A stretch of DNA of 14,603 nt from an uncultured Methanofollis sp. (GCF_937919355.1 NZ_CALFSA010000132.1:1-14603), one strand, 5' to 3'; shown: positions 6,452 to 12,451, counted from the first letter of the stretch. The notes: generated by a model from the letters alone, not told the origin. Translations and numbers: made by a program.

Positions 6452-8148
6452 ACGAGTTGCTTGTGAAAAACGCCTATGTGATCGACCCGATCAACCGTAT
6501 CAACGGCGAGGTGATGGACATCGCCATCAGGGACGGCAGGATCGTCGAGGACGTCGGCCCGAAGGCGACGGTGATCGACGCCGGGGGGTGCCTCACCCTC
6601 CCCGGCGGTGTCGACTCCCACACCCACGTCTGCGGCACGAAGGTGAACTTCGGGCGGTACATGAGCCCGGAGGACATGCGGGCAGGGAGGGTGGCACGCC
6701 GCGGCGTGAAACACGCCACCTCGGGTTACTCCGTCCCGACCACCTACGCCAACTCGTACCGCTACGCCGTCATGGGCTACACCACCCTCCTCGAAGGGGC
6801 GATGGCCCCCCTCGAAGCCCGCCACACCCACGAGGAGTTCTCGGCGACGCCCCTCCAGGACATGATGGCCAACACCCTCTTCGACGGGAACTGGGGGATT
6901 ATGAATGCGATCAGGGACGGCGACCAGGAGAGGGTCACCGAGATCGTCGGGTGGACACTCTCCGCGGTGAAGGGTTTCGGGATCAAACTCACCAATCCCG
7001 GCGGGACCGAGGCATGGGGGTTCGGGAAGAACATCACCTGTATCAAGGACGAGGTCCCGAACTTCGGGGTCACCCCGATCGAGATCATCCTGGCGATGAT
7101 CCGGGCCTGCGAGACACTCCGCCTCCCCCACTCGGTCCACCTCCACTGCAACAACCTGGGCAACCCGGGCAACTACGCCTGCACGGTCGGGACCTTCAAC
7201 CAGGTCCCCGACCTCAACGAGAAACGCCAGACCCTGTACGCCACTCATGTCCAGTTCCACAGTTACGGCGGGTCAGACTGGAAGACCTTCTGCTCGAAGG
7301 CCGAACCGGTGGCATACACGGTGAACAACAGGCCCCAGATCGTCATCGACATGGGGCAGGTGATGTTCGGGAAGACGACGACGATGACCGCAGACGGCCC
7401 TATGGAGTTCAACCTCTACCGCCTCCACCACGACAAGTGGTCGAACCACGACGTCGAACTGGAGACGGGTTCGGGGATCATCCCTGTCTACTACCGGAGA
7501 AAGAACCTGGTGAACTCTGTCATGTGGGCGATCGGGCTGGAACTCGCACTCTTGGTGAAGAACCCCTGGCAGTGCATGCTCACGACCGACAACCCGAATG
7601 GTGCGCCTTTCGTGAAGTACCCGGAGATCATCGCCCTCCTCATGAGCAAGAAGTACCGTGACGCCGAGTTTGCGACCGTCCACCCGGAGACCGGGTCACG
7701 GGTCGTCCTCCCGGCCCTGGACCGTGAACTCGACTGGAACGAGATCGCCGTCATGACGCGGGCCGGGCAGGCAAAGGCCCTCGGGATCACCGGCATCGGG
7801 AAGGGCCACCTCGGCCTCGGCGCCGAGGCCGACATTGCGATCTATCCGATACGGGTCGGGGAAGTCGACCCGGCACAGGAGTACAGGAAGGTGATCGACG
7901 CCTTTTCCCGGACGAAGTACACGATCAAGAGGGGTCGGCCGGTCACGCGGGACGGGGAGGTCCTGGTCCACGGCGAGAACACGACGATCTGGGTCGACCC
8001 GAAGATGGGGCCTGGCCACGACATCAGCCAGGACACGGAGTTTGTGAAGATGTTCGACCGCTATTACTCGGTGCGGATGAGCAACTACCCGGTGCAGGAC
8101 GAGTACCTGAAGAGGAGCCTGAGGATGGAGACGGAGGCGGTCTTCTGA
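6448..8148 (+). CDS. fwdA: Formylmethanofuran dehydrogenase subunit A (FwdA/FmdA), amidohydrolase type
   Basis: A 566-residue metal-dependent amidohydrolase subunit that condenses formate, delivered by an internal tunnel from FwdB, with methanofuran to give formylmethanofuran. The binuclear metal site is visible: H58 and H60 in DSHTHVCG, K180 in GIKLTNPGG matching the carboxylated lysine of the crystallised M. wolfeii enzyme, H231/H233 in SVHLHCNN, and D381 in TTDNPNG. Length agrees with the family (about 570). It has an excellent ribosome binding site (GGAGGTGA at 6433-6440) and overlaps the fwdB stop. The fwdC start shares one base with its stop (TGATG). Confidence 0.97.
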   Translation: MNELLVKNAYVIDPINRINGEVMDIAIRDGRIVEDVGPKATVIDAGGCLTLPGGVDSHTHVCGTKVNFGRYMSPEDMRAGRVARRGVKHATSGYSVPTTYANSYRYAVMGYTTLLEGAMAPLEARHTHEEFSATPLQDMMANTLFDGNWGIMNAIRDGDQERVTEIVGWTLSAVKGFGIKLTNPGGTEAWGFGKNITCIKDEVPNFGVTPIEIILAMIRACETLRLPHSVHLHCNNLGNPGNYACTVGTFNQVPDLNEKRQTLYATHVQFHSYGGSDWKTFCSKAEPVAYTVNNRPQIVIDMGQVMFGKTTTMTADGPMEFNLYRLHHDKWSNHDVELETGSGIIPVYYRRKNLVNSVMWAIGLELALLVKNPWQCMLTTDNPNGAPFVKYPEIIALLMSKKYRDAEFATVHPETGSRVVLPALDRELDWNEIAVMTRAGQAKALGITGIGKGHLGLGAEADIAIYPIRVGEVDPAQEYRKVIDAFSRTKYTIKRGRPVTRDGEVLVHGENTTIWVDPKMGPGHDISQDTEFVKMFDRYYSVRMSNYPVQDEYLKRSLRMETEAVF

Positions 8149-8918
8149 TGAGGATAACTCTCTCGATGCGGGAGCGGAAGAACCCGTATATCCCGGTCGA
8201 GGCCGAGAAGATCGTCCCCTCTATTCTCATGAAAGGGACGGACGTCACAGTCTACGAGGGGAACAAGGAGCGGCGCCTCGCCGACCTCTTCGAGATCACT
8301 GTCGAGGGAGAGGCGGCATCGGTCGACGAGGTCGAGGTCGTGCTCCGCGGCGACACCTCACGCGTGAAACGGGTCGGCGAGTACATGGACGGCGGCAGGA
8401 TCACAGTCGAAGGTGACATCGGGATGCACTGCGGCAACTTCATGGCGGCCGGTACGATCGAGGTGAGGGGCAATGCCGCAGGCTGGTTTGCCCGCGAACT
8501 CCGCGGGGGCACGGTCATCTGTCGCGGGAACGCCGGGCACTACTGCGCTTCAGGCTACCGCGGCGAGAAGAAGGGGATGAGAGGCGGGAAGGTGGAGGTC
8601 TTCGGGGATGCCGGAGACTTCGCGGCCGAGCACCTCTCCGGCGGCGAGGTGGTCATCCACGGGGACTGCGGCGACATGGCCGGCGTCGAGATGCGGGGGG
8701 GGACGCTCACCATCCACGGCGACTGCGCCCGTCCCTGCGGGAACATGACCGCGGGCACCTGCACGGTCCTCGGCACGGTCCTCGGCATGATCCCGACCTT
8801 CGAGCGGACCGGAGAGATTGTCGGCCCGGACGGCGGAACCCTTACCGCATTTGTGGGAGATATCGCAAACAGAGGAAAGGGAAAACTTTTCATCAGGAAT
8901 TTTCAATATCTGGAGTGA
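8148..8918 (+). CDS. fwdC: Formylmethanofuran dehydrogenase subunit C (FwdC/FmdC)
   Basis: A 256-residue protein built largely from a right-handed beta-helix, homologous to the C-terminal domain of glutamate synthase large subunit. From about residue 85 to 235 it shows repeated short strands with a glycine pattern, such as GDIGMHCG, GNAGHYC, GDAGDFA and GDCGDMAG, each roughly 19-26 residues apart. In the Fwd complex this subunit is structural, packing against FwdA and FwdB; no catalytic site is known. It starts with the ATG that overlaps the fwdA stop by one base, and its own stop again forms TGATG with a small zinc-ribbon gene. With it, the D-B-A-C set of core Fwd subunits is complete; FwdF and FwdG are not in the window. 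Confidence 0.96.
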   Translation: MRITLSMRERKNPYIPVEAEKIVPSILMKGTDVTVYEGNKERRLADLFEITVEGEAASVDEVEVVLRGDTSRVKRVGEYMDGGRITVEGDIGMHCGNFMAAGTIEVRGNAAGWFARELRGGTVICRGNAGHYCASGYRGEKKGMRGGKVEVFGDAGDFAAEHLSGGEVVIHGDCGDMAGVEMRGGTLTIHGDCARPCGNMTAGTCTVLGTVLGMIPTFERTGEIVGPDGGTLTAFVGDIANRGKGKLFIRNFQYLE

Positions 8919-9067
8919 TGATCAGGCACGAATGCGGGTACGAGGCGCCGGTGTACTGCAGAAAGTGCGGGCGCCCCCTCGAATACATCGAGCGCAGGGG
9001 GATATACTGCCCCAACTGCGGGCGGCAGGTGACCATGCTCTGTCCGAAGTGCGGAAAGCGCTGGTGA
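8918..9067 (+). CDS. Small double zinc-ribbon protein, last gene of the eha-fwd operon
   Basis: A 49-residue open frame starting at the ATG that shares one base with the fwdC stop (TGATG), the same junction seen between fwdA and fwdC. It encodes three CxxC knuckles: C14-C17 (CRKCG), C31-C34 (CPNCG) and C42-C45 (CPKCG), plus C6. The first two pairs can form one classical zinc ribbon; the third may pair with C6 or with a partner. The protein is rich in Arg and Lys and ends in GKRW. It ends 1 bp before the stop of the convergent DUF1922-like gene. The operon position suggests a role connected with Fwd or hydrogenase assembly, but nothing in the sequence proves it. Short length makes it easy to miss in routine annotation. 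Confidence 0.82.
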   Translation: MIRHECGYEAPVYCRKCGRPLEYIERRGIYCPNCGRQVTMLCPKCGKRW

Positions 9068-9068
9068 C

Positions 9069-9338
9069 TCAGGTCATTCGGCTCCTGACCCACCTGGCGT
9101 ACTCAGAGCGCAATTTCCTTTTTTCCGCATCGTTCAGGTCTTTCCTGCCGGTGTCCTCAAGAAAATCCGCAAGTTTGCAGACGATGGTATCCGCGTCGTG
9201 GTGGTCCAGGGCCTCAAGATAGACCGCAGACCGGTTCACGTCAATCACCTCGCCGCAGACATGGCAGAGTTTCCAGCGCTGGTAGGGGTCGACATAGGTG
9301 AAGGTGAGGCATCCCGGACAGCGGATGACGTGGTACAT
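9069..9338 (-). CDS. DUF1922-like zinc-ribbon protein
   Basis: An 89-residue protein. The N-terminal half is a small zinc ribbon: C7 and C10 in IRCPGC, C25 and C28 in KLCHVCG, then a short strand VIDVNR. The rest is helical and charged. The N-terminal pattern resembles the DUF1922 family, whose Methanothermobacter member MTH1184 has a solved zinc-ribbon structure; its function is unknown. The frame is open further upstream, but I chose the ATG at 9338 because the family begins right there (MYxxxRC) and a T-rich TATA-like element (9363-9370) lies about 28 nt upstream, as expected for a leaderless archaeal transcript. No ribosome binding site is seen. It converges on the zinc-ribbon gene of the fwd operon with a 1-bp gap. 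Confidence 0.82.
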   Translation of the reverse strand: MYHVIRCPGCLTFTYVDPYQRWKLCHVCGEVIDVNRSAVYLEALDHHDADTIVCKLADFLEDTGRKDLNDAEKRKLRSEYARWVRSRMT

Positions 9339-9445
9339 CAGGGGGAGATCGGCAGTGCTCTGTAAAAAAGATTCCTCTCTGCACCTGAACAGGGTGGAGG
9401 TCCACGGGATGTGGACACCTGTCCTGTTCCTGACTGTCCGGCACC

Positions 9446-9628
9446 CTACCAGCGCCAGAGGCGCCCTACCTTTCCGGCGGCACTGCCCGCCCCGTGGACG
9501 ATGATCTCGATCCTCACGGGGCCTGTTGCCTCGGCGGCCATCTCCCCGCATTCCCTGCACGCCGGGCCGTACTTCTTCCCCCGGTGGATCTCTTCTTTGA
9601 TCTGGGTCCCGTAACTGTACCAGGTCAT
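9446..9628 (-). CDS. Hypothetical 60-residue protein
   Basis: I do not recognise this protein. It is 60 residues long, without membrane segments or signal peptide: a basic N-terminal part (KEEIHRGKKYG), a single CxxC pair (C24, C27 in ACRECGE), a short strand-like stretch (VRIEIIVHG) and a glycine-rich basic end. A single CxxC could bind metal as a dimer. The ATG at 9628 is favoured because GGAGGTG (minus strand, 9643-9637) lies 8 bases ahead; a longer frame from 9670 would place that site inside the gene. An AT-rich promoter-like element at 9689-9700 is about 40 nt before the expected transcript start region and is shared with cofE. It is probably cotranscribed with the DUF1922-like gene 107 bp downstream. 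Confidence 0.68.
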   Translation of the reverse strand: MTWYSYGTQIKEEIHRGKKYGPACRECGEMAAEATGPVRIEIIVHGAGSAAGKVGRLWRW

Positions 9629-9636
9629 CTCATGCA

Positions 9637-9643
9637 CACCTCC
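9637..9643 (-). promoter_or_regulatory. Ribosome binding site of the 60-residue gene
   Basis: The minus strand reads GGAGGTG, 8 bases before the ATG at 9628. It decides the start: the longer reading frame beginning at 9670 would include this site as coding sequence. Confidence 0.7.
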
Positions 9644-9688
9644 GCGGACTCTTGCCCTGCCCGCATGCACCTGAGGAGAGAGATGATG

Positions 9689-9700
9689 ATATTAAAAGTA
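9689..9700. promoter_or_regulatory. AT-rich divergent promoter element between cofE and the 60-residue gene
   Basis: The sequence ATATTAAAAGTA is a plausible TATA box in both directions. Transcripts starting about 25 nt away would begin near 9720 (plus) and 9668 (minus), leaving short leaders that each contain a Shine-Dalgarno sequence (GGAGG at 9733-9737; GGAGGTG at 9643-9637). It is inferred from sequence only. Confidence 0.5.
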
Positions 9701-9755
9701 TCCTCCAGACCCGGACCGATGGGTATTAGTCCGGAGGATGCTGATAGTGATCCTT

Positions 9756-10496
9756 ATGCAAATCCAGGTAATCCCTGTTGTGGGCCTCCCTATCATCCAT
9801 CCCGGCGACCATCTCGCCGAGATGATCTGCAACACGGTCGCCTTCGAGGACGGCGACATCCTCTGCCTCGCATCCTCGGTCTACTCCAAGGCGCACGGGC
9901 ATGTCCGCAGGCTTGACGAGATCACCCCCTCGGAGAACGCCCTGCGCATTGCGAAAAAAACGCACGAGGACCCGCGCTTCGTCCAGGCCGTCCTTGACGA
10001 CACGACCGACGTCATCCTGGAAGATCCCTTCATCCTCTCCGAGACTGTCACCGGCCACGTGGGTGTGCGGGCGGGCATCGACCACTCCAATGTCGAGGAC
10101 GGCATGATCATCCGTCTCCCCCCCGACCCGATGGGCGCCGCCGACGGCGTGCGCCGGGAGATCAACCGGATCAGCGGGAAGGACGTCAGGGTGATCATCA
10201 CCGACACCTGCGGGCGTTCGTTCAGGCGGGGCCAGACCGGTGTCGCCATAGGGTGGAGCGGCATGACGGCGATCAGGGACTTCCGCGGCGACCACGACCT
10301 CTTCGGCCGCACCCTGGAGATCACGGAGGAGGCGGTGATCGACGAGATCGCCGGGTTCTCGAACTTCATGATGGGCGAGAGCAACAACGGTGTGCCTGCC
10401 GTCGTCTTCAGGAACTGCGGGGCGTGGACCGGGCACGACAGCCTCCACTTCAGCAAGAAGGAAGATATCATCAGGCAGGCGCTCGGCCGGAACTAA
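9756..10496 (+). CDS. cofE: Coenzyme F420-0:L-glutamate ligase (CofE)
   Basis: A 246-residue enzyme that adds glutamate residues to F420-0 using GTP and divalent metal, giving the gamma-glutamyl tail of coenzyme F420, the hydride carrier of methanogenesis. It matches the archaeal CofE of Archaeoglobus along its length: the start (MQIQVIPVVGLPII), SSVYSKAHG near residue 40, AGIDHSNVE near 107, ITDTCGRSFRRG near 148 and EIAGFSNFMMGE further on. The start is uncertain. ATG 9756 fits the family's N-terminus exactly, but GGAGG at 9733-9737 is better placed for an in-frame GTG at 9747, and an ATG at 9738 directly touches it. It is a single gene, followed by a T-tract. Confidence 0.95.
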   Translation: MQIQVIPVVGLPIIHPGDHLAEMICNTVAFEDGDILCLASSVYSKAHGHVRRLDEITPSENALRIAKKTHEDPRFVQAVLDDTTDVILEDPFILSETVTGHVGVRAGIDHSNVEDGMIIRLPPDPMGAADGVRREINRISGKDVRVIITDTCGRSFRRGQTGVAIGWSGMTAIRDFRGDHDLFGRTLEITEEAVIDEIAGFSNFMMGESNNGVPAVVFRNCGAWTGHDSLHFSKKEDIIRQALGRN

Positions 10497-10502
10497 AAAT
10501 TC

Positions 10503-10509
10503 TTTTTTT
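10503..10509 (+). terminator. T-tract terminator after cofE
   Basis: Seven consecutive T residues begin 7 bases after the cofE stop. Poly-T runs in the coding strand are the usual intrinsic termination signal in archaea; no strong hairpin is needed. Confidence 0.6.
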
Positions 10510-10683
10510 CGCGGGGCGGCGGATCGGATGCCGTGAGATCGGGAACTCTCTGCATGGTCTGAAGAGCGTCCGCGTCTGACGGCAACGATGGCACTTCCCT
10601 CTCTGTCACTGCAATCTTCCTGTCCCTGTCGATTGATAGGAGAAAGGCAGTGGATGTGTATCTCCTCCGGGAGGCTGCCGCTC

Positions 10684-10717
10684 GAAAATCAAAGATTTTC
10701 TCATGCTCACTTCTTTC
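10684..10717 (-). repeat. Hairpin repeat module, copy 1
   Basis: On the minus strand this reads GAAAGAAGTGAG, a four-base spacer (CATG), then a hairpin with a 7-bp stem GAAAATC/GATTTTC and loop TTT (10684-10700). It aligns with copy 4 on the plus strand: both have GAANNAAGTGAG followed by AGAAA and a three-base-loop hairpin. Confidence 0.75.
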
Positions 10718-10792
10718 GCGCCCTGTCATTAGGATAGGGGGTGGACTGGCAATCTCCCTTCTCAGGATCTCTGTTCTGTCTTCCCGGGTCCA

Positions 10793-10866
10793 ATCCTGAG
10801 CGGGGGTCCGCTCGCACCGCGAAGACTTCGTCTTCTCGACTCCCTTCGGTCGTCCCCGCTCAGGAT
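10793..10866 (+). repeat. Long hairpin with a 13-bp perfect stem
   Basis: ATCCTGAGCGGGG (10793-10805) pairs perfectly with CCCCGCTCAGGAT (10854-10866). The 48-base loop contains a nested hairpin GAAGAC-TTC-GTCTTC (10821-10835). The left arm could alternatively pair with CTCAGGAT at 10761-10768, so two foldings compete. Confidence 0.75.
10821..10850 (-). repeat. Hairpin repeat module, copy 2
   Basis: Read on the minus strand: ACCGAAGGGAGTCGAG followed by AAGAC-GAA-GTCTTC. It shares the GAA...GAG lead and the six-base stem GAAGAC/GTCTTC with copy 3 on the opposite strand. Confidence 0.65.
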
Positions 10867-10936
10867 AGGCGGGGATATGGTTTCTCCCTCCTCAGGATAT
10901 CCTGCTCACTCTTCCCCGTCCTATCCTAATTTCGGG

Positions 10937-10973
10937 GAACGAGCGTCAGCGAGTTCGAGAAGACTTCGTCTTC
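10937..10973 (+). repeat. Hairpin repeat module, copy 3
   Basis: It reads GAACGAGCGTCAGCGAG, then TTCGA, then the hairpin GAAGAC-TTC-GTCTTC (10959-10973). The 15-base hairpin is identical to that of copy 2 as written on the plus strand. Confidence 0.7.
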
Positions 10974-10980
10974 GAGTTCC

Positions 10981-11012
10981 GAACAAAGTGAGGTCAAGAA
11001 ACCGAAGGTTTC
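10981..11012 (+). repeat. Hairpin repeat module, copy 4
   Basis: It reads GAACAAAGTGAG, then GTCAA, then the hairpin GAAACC-GAA-GGTTTC (10998-11012). The stem sequence differs from the other copies but both sides differ together, so pairing is kept. Confidence 0.7.
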
Positions 11013-11017
11013 GCTGT

Positions 11018-11039
11018 CCGGGGGGCGGCAGTCCCCCGG
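11018..11039 (+). repeat. GC-rich hairpin at the end of the repeat cluster
   Basis: CCGGGGG (11018-11024) pairs with CCCCCGG (11033-11039) across an 8-base loop. It follows copy 4 after five bases and closes the cluster. Confidence 0.7.
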
Positions 11040-11194
11040 CGGAGAGTGGGGACAAGGCAGTACCGGTCTCGGTGTTCCCGGTGACTGATACAGGGAAGCC
11101 CGTCTCTCACCACACTCCCCTCACGCCGGCGCAGAAAAAAGCACTCCCTCTCGCGTCACGCCCGATCAGAAACCGCGGGCCGGCATCGACCCAC

Positions 11195-11201
11195 AAAAAA
11201 A
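11195..11201 (-). terminator. T-tract terminator of the Sec61-beta gene
   Basis: On the minus strand seven T residues start 5 bases after the TGA stop, a typical archaeal termination signal. Confidence 0.6.
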
Positions 11202-11206
11202 GGTAT

Positions 11207-11365
11207 TCAGTAGAAGACGTTCAGGATAAAGATGAAGACTCCGACACCTACCGCAAGTGCGAGCACATAGGCAGGGTTGACGTGGAACGCCCGACGGTCC
11301 TCGCTGTCATAATAGTTCACGAGACCTGCAGACGATACAAGCCGCCCGCCACTCTTTTTTGCCAT
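11207..11365 (-). CDS. secG: Preprotein translocase subunit Sec61-beta (SecG)
   Basis: A 52-residue subunit of the archaeal SecYE-beta translocon. The archaeal Sec61-beta signature is complete: start MAKKSGGRL, then SSAGLVNYYD with EDRR after it (residues 11-25), and a single C-terminal membrane helix (about 32-50) ending in ILNVFY. The protein is tail-anchored in the cytoplasmic membrane with its N-terminus inside. The ATG at 11365 lies about 26 nt from the TATA-like element at 11385-11398, consistent with a leaderless transcript. The same frame continues upstream for hundreds of codons through the antisense of the amidohydrolase, which hides this gene in simple ORF lists; that extension is not coding. 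Confidence 0.95.
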   Translation of the reverse strand: MAKKSGGRLVSSAGLVNYYDSEDRRAFHVNPAYVLALAVGVGVFIFILNVFY

Positions 11366-11384
11366 GGATTGTGGTTTCTCACTC

Positions 11385-11398
11385 AATATATATAAAAT
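11385..11398. promoter_or_regulatory. Shared TATA element for secG and the amidohydrolase
   Basis: AATATATATAAAAT contains the palindrome ATATATAT and reads as a TATA box on both strands. Its centre (about 11391) is 26 nt from the secG ATG (11365) and 20-26 nt from the two candidate amidohydrolase ATGs (11411, 11417). It is the only AT-rich block in the 45-bp divergent gap. Confidence 0.7.
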
Positions 11399-11410
11399 CG
11401 GTGCCAATGG

Positions 11411-12451
11411 ATGGATATGCACGAGCAGGTGTACCGGGGCCTCGCCCTCCTCGGTGCTGACTTTGAGCCGTCGCGAGTGGCGATCGTCGTCGAAAACGGA
11501 AGGATCGCGGGGATAGAAGACGACCCGGCGGCACCTGACCTCTGGATCTGCCCCGCATTCTTCAACGCCCACACCCATCTCGGCGACACCGTGGCGATGG
11601 ACTGCGCCACCTGCGGCGACCTCACCGCCCTCGTCACCCCGCCCAACGGCCTCAAACACCGCATCCTCGCCACAACCCCGCGGGACCGCCTGGTCGCCGG
11701 CATGCGCGCAAGTGTCGAAACCATGCGGGCGACAGGCACCGCAGGCTTCGCCGACTTCAGGGAAGGCGGCCCGGAGGGAGTGTCGGCCCTGCACGACGCC
11801 CTCAGGGGCGAGGCGACCACTCCCATCATCTTCGGCCGCGAAGGAGGAGAGATGACGGCCGACGGCATCGGGATCAGCAGCGTCCGCGACGTCGCAGGCG
11901 TCGAGGCGCAGGTGACCGCCGCACGGGCCGCCGGGAAGAAGGTGGCCTTCCACGCCGGGGAGCGCGACCCCGACGACATCGACGGCGCCCTCGCCTTCGA
12001 GCCCGACCTCCTCGTCCACTGCACCCATGCCACCGACAGGCAACTGCGGGAGATCGCCGACGCCGGCATCCCCATCGCCGTCTGCATGCGCTCGAACTGG
12101 ATACTCGGCGTGACCCGCGGCCAGGACCACCCGCCCCTCAGGAAGATGACCGAACTCGGCTGCACCTTCTACCTCGGCACGGACAACGTCATGTTCGTCC
12201 AACCAGACATGTTCAGGGAGATGGCCTTCTGCGAGACGGTCTCGCGCCTCCCGGCAGATCAGGTGCTGCGCGCCGCCGTCGGGGGCGCCGCCCTCGCCGG
12301 GAGATCCGGCCTGCTGGAAAAGGGGAACCATGCGGATTTTATCATAATAAACCCGCAATATGCGAATCTCCGGTTCAGCACCGACCCGTCCGCCTCGATC
12401 GTCCGGAGAGTGGACGGAAATGCCATCCGGGAAACTGTTATAAATCCGTAA
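11411..12451 (+). CDS. Amidohydrolase-superfamily protein, deaminase-like, substrate unknown
   Basis: A 346-residue metal-dependent hydrolase of the cytosine deaminase/chlorohydrolase branch. The metal site is readable: H54 and H56 in NAHTHLGD, H181 followed by E184 in AFHAGERD (the HxxE typical of nucleobase and adenosine deaminases), H203 or H206 in HCTHATD, and D258 in GTDNVMF. The first 45 residues and the last 55 form the usual small beta-sandwich (VENGRIAGIE; ending NHADFIIIN). It is clearly shorter than the 5'-deoxyadenosine/MTA deaminases of methanogens (about 420), so I do not assign it there. ATG 11411 and ATG 11417 are both possible starts and no Shine-Dalgarno is visible, fitting a leaderless transcript. 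Neighbours do not reveal the substrate. Confidence 0.88.
   Translation: MDMHEQVYRGLALLGADFEPSRVAIVVENGRIAGIEDDPAAPDLWICPAFFNAHTHLGDTVAMDCATCGDLTALVTPPNGLKHRILATTPRDRLVAGMRASVETMRATGTAGFADFREGGPEGVSALHDALRGEATTPIIFGREGGEMTADGIGISSVRDVAGVEAQVTAARAAGKKVAFHAGERDPDDIDGALAFEPDLLVHCTHATDRQLREIADAGIPIAVCMRSNWILGVTRGQDHPPLRKMTELGCTFYLGTDNVMFVQPDMFREMAFCETVSRLPADQVLRAAVGGAALAGRSGLLEKGNHADFIIINPQYANLRFSTDPSASIVRRVDGNAIRETVINP

Larger units (their letters stand above)
10728..10930. repeat. Segment bounded by 11-bp perfect inverted repeats
   Basis: ATTAGGATAGG (10728-10738) is the exact reverse complement of CCTATCCTAAT (10920-10930). The 203-bp segment also holds related AGGATAGG at 10862-10869, CTCAGGAT at 10761-10768, and the self-complementary CAGGATATCCTG at 10893-10904. 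It could be a small non-autonomous element or a large folded RNA. Confidence 0.6.
10497..11206. other. Gene-free interval of about 700 bp
   Basis: I find no convincing gene between cofE and the minus-strand Sec61-beta gene. The open frames here lack start signals and family patterns. The middle part (10684-11039) holds a cluster of hairpin repeats listed separately. The flanks, 10510-10680 and 11040-11194, show nothing I recognise apart from a possible small hairpin at 10646-10679 (GGCAG and CTGCC arms around a CCTCC/GGAGG pair). No tRNA cloverleaf was seen. Confidence 0.6.

Noticed and set aside
6385..7260. 291-codon minus-strand and overlapping plus-strand frames inside fwdA
   Set aside because: Shadow frames of a high-GC gene; no motifs, and fwdA accounts for the DNA.
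8818..9222. 134-codon plus-strand frame across the fwdC end
   Set aside because: It is in a different frame from fwdC and from the zinc-ribbon gene, overlaps three better-supported genes and has no family pattern.
10493..10729. 78-codon minus-strand frame downstream of cofE
   Set aside because: It runs through the cofE terminator and repeat copy 1, with no start signals or known pattern; probably non-coding.
10684..11039. Possible CRISPR array
   Set aside because: The repeats are few, vary in sequence, face both directions and lack regular spacers; no cas genes are nearby.
10497..11206. Possible tRNA or other known structured RNA gene
   Set aside because: No cloverleaf, T-arm GTTCRA box in context or recognisable SRP or RNase P core was found by reading; a covariance-model search would be decisive.
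10877..11395. 172-codon plus-strand frame across the repeat cluster
   Set aside because: Translation is serine-rich low complexity made of the hairpin repeats, and it overlaps secG and its promoter on the other strand.
11207..12358. 383-codon minus-strand open frame
   Set aside because: Only its last 52 codons (from 11365) are a real gene, secG. The rest is the antisense of the amidohydrolase in GC-rich DNA.
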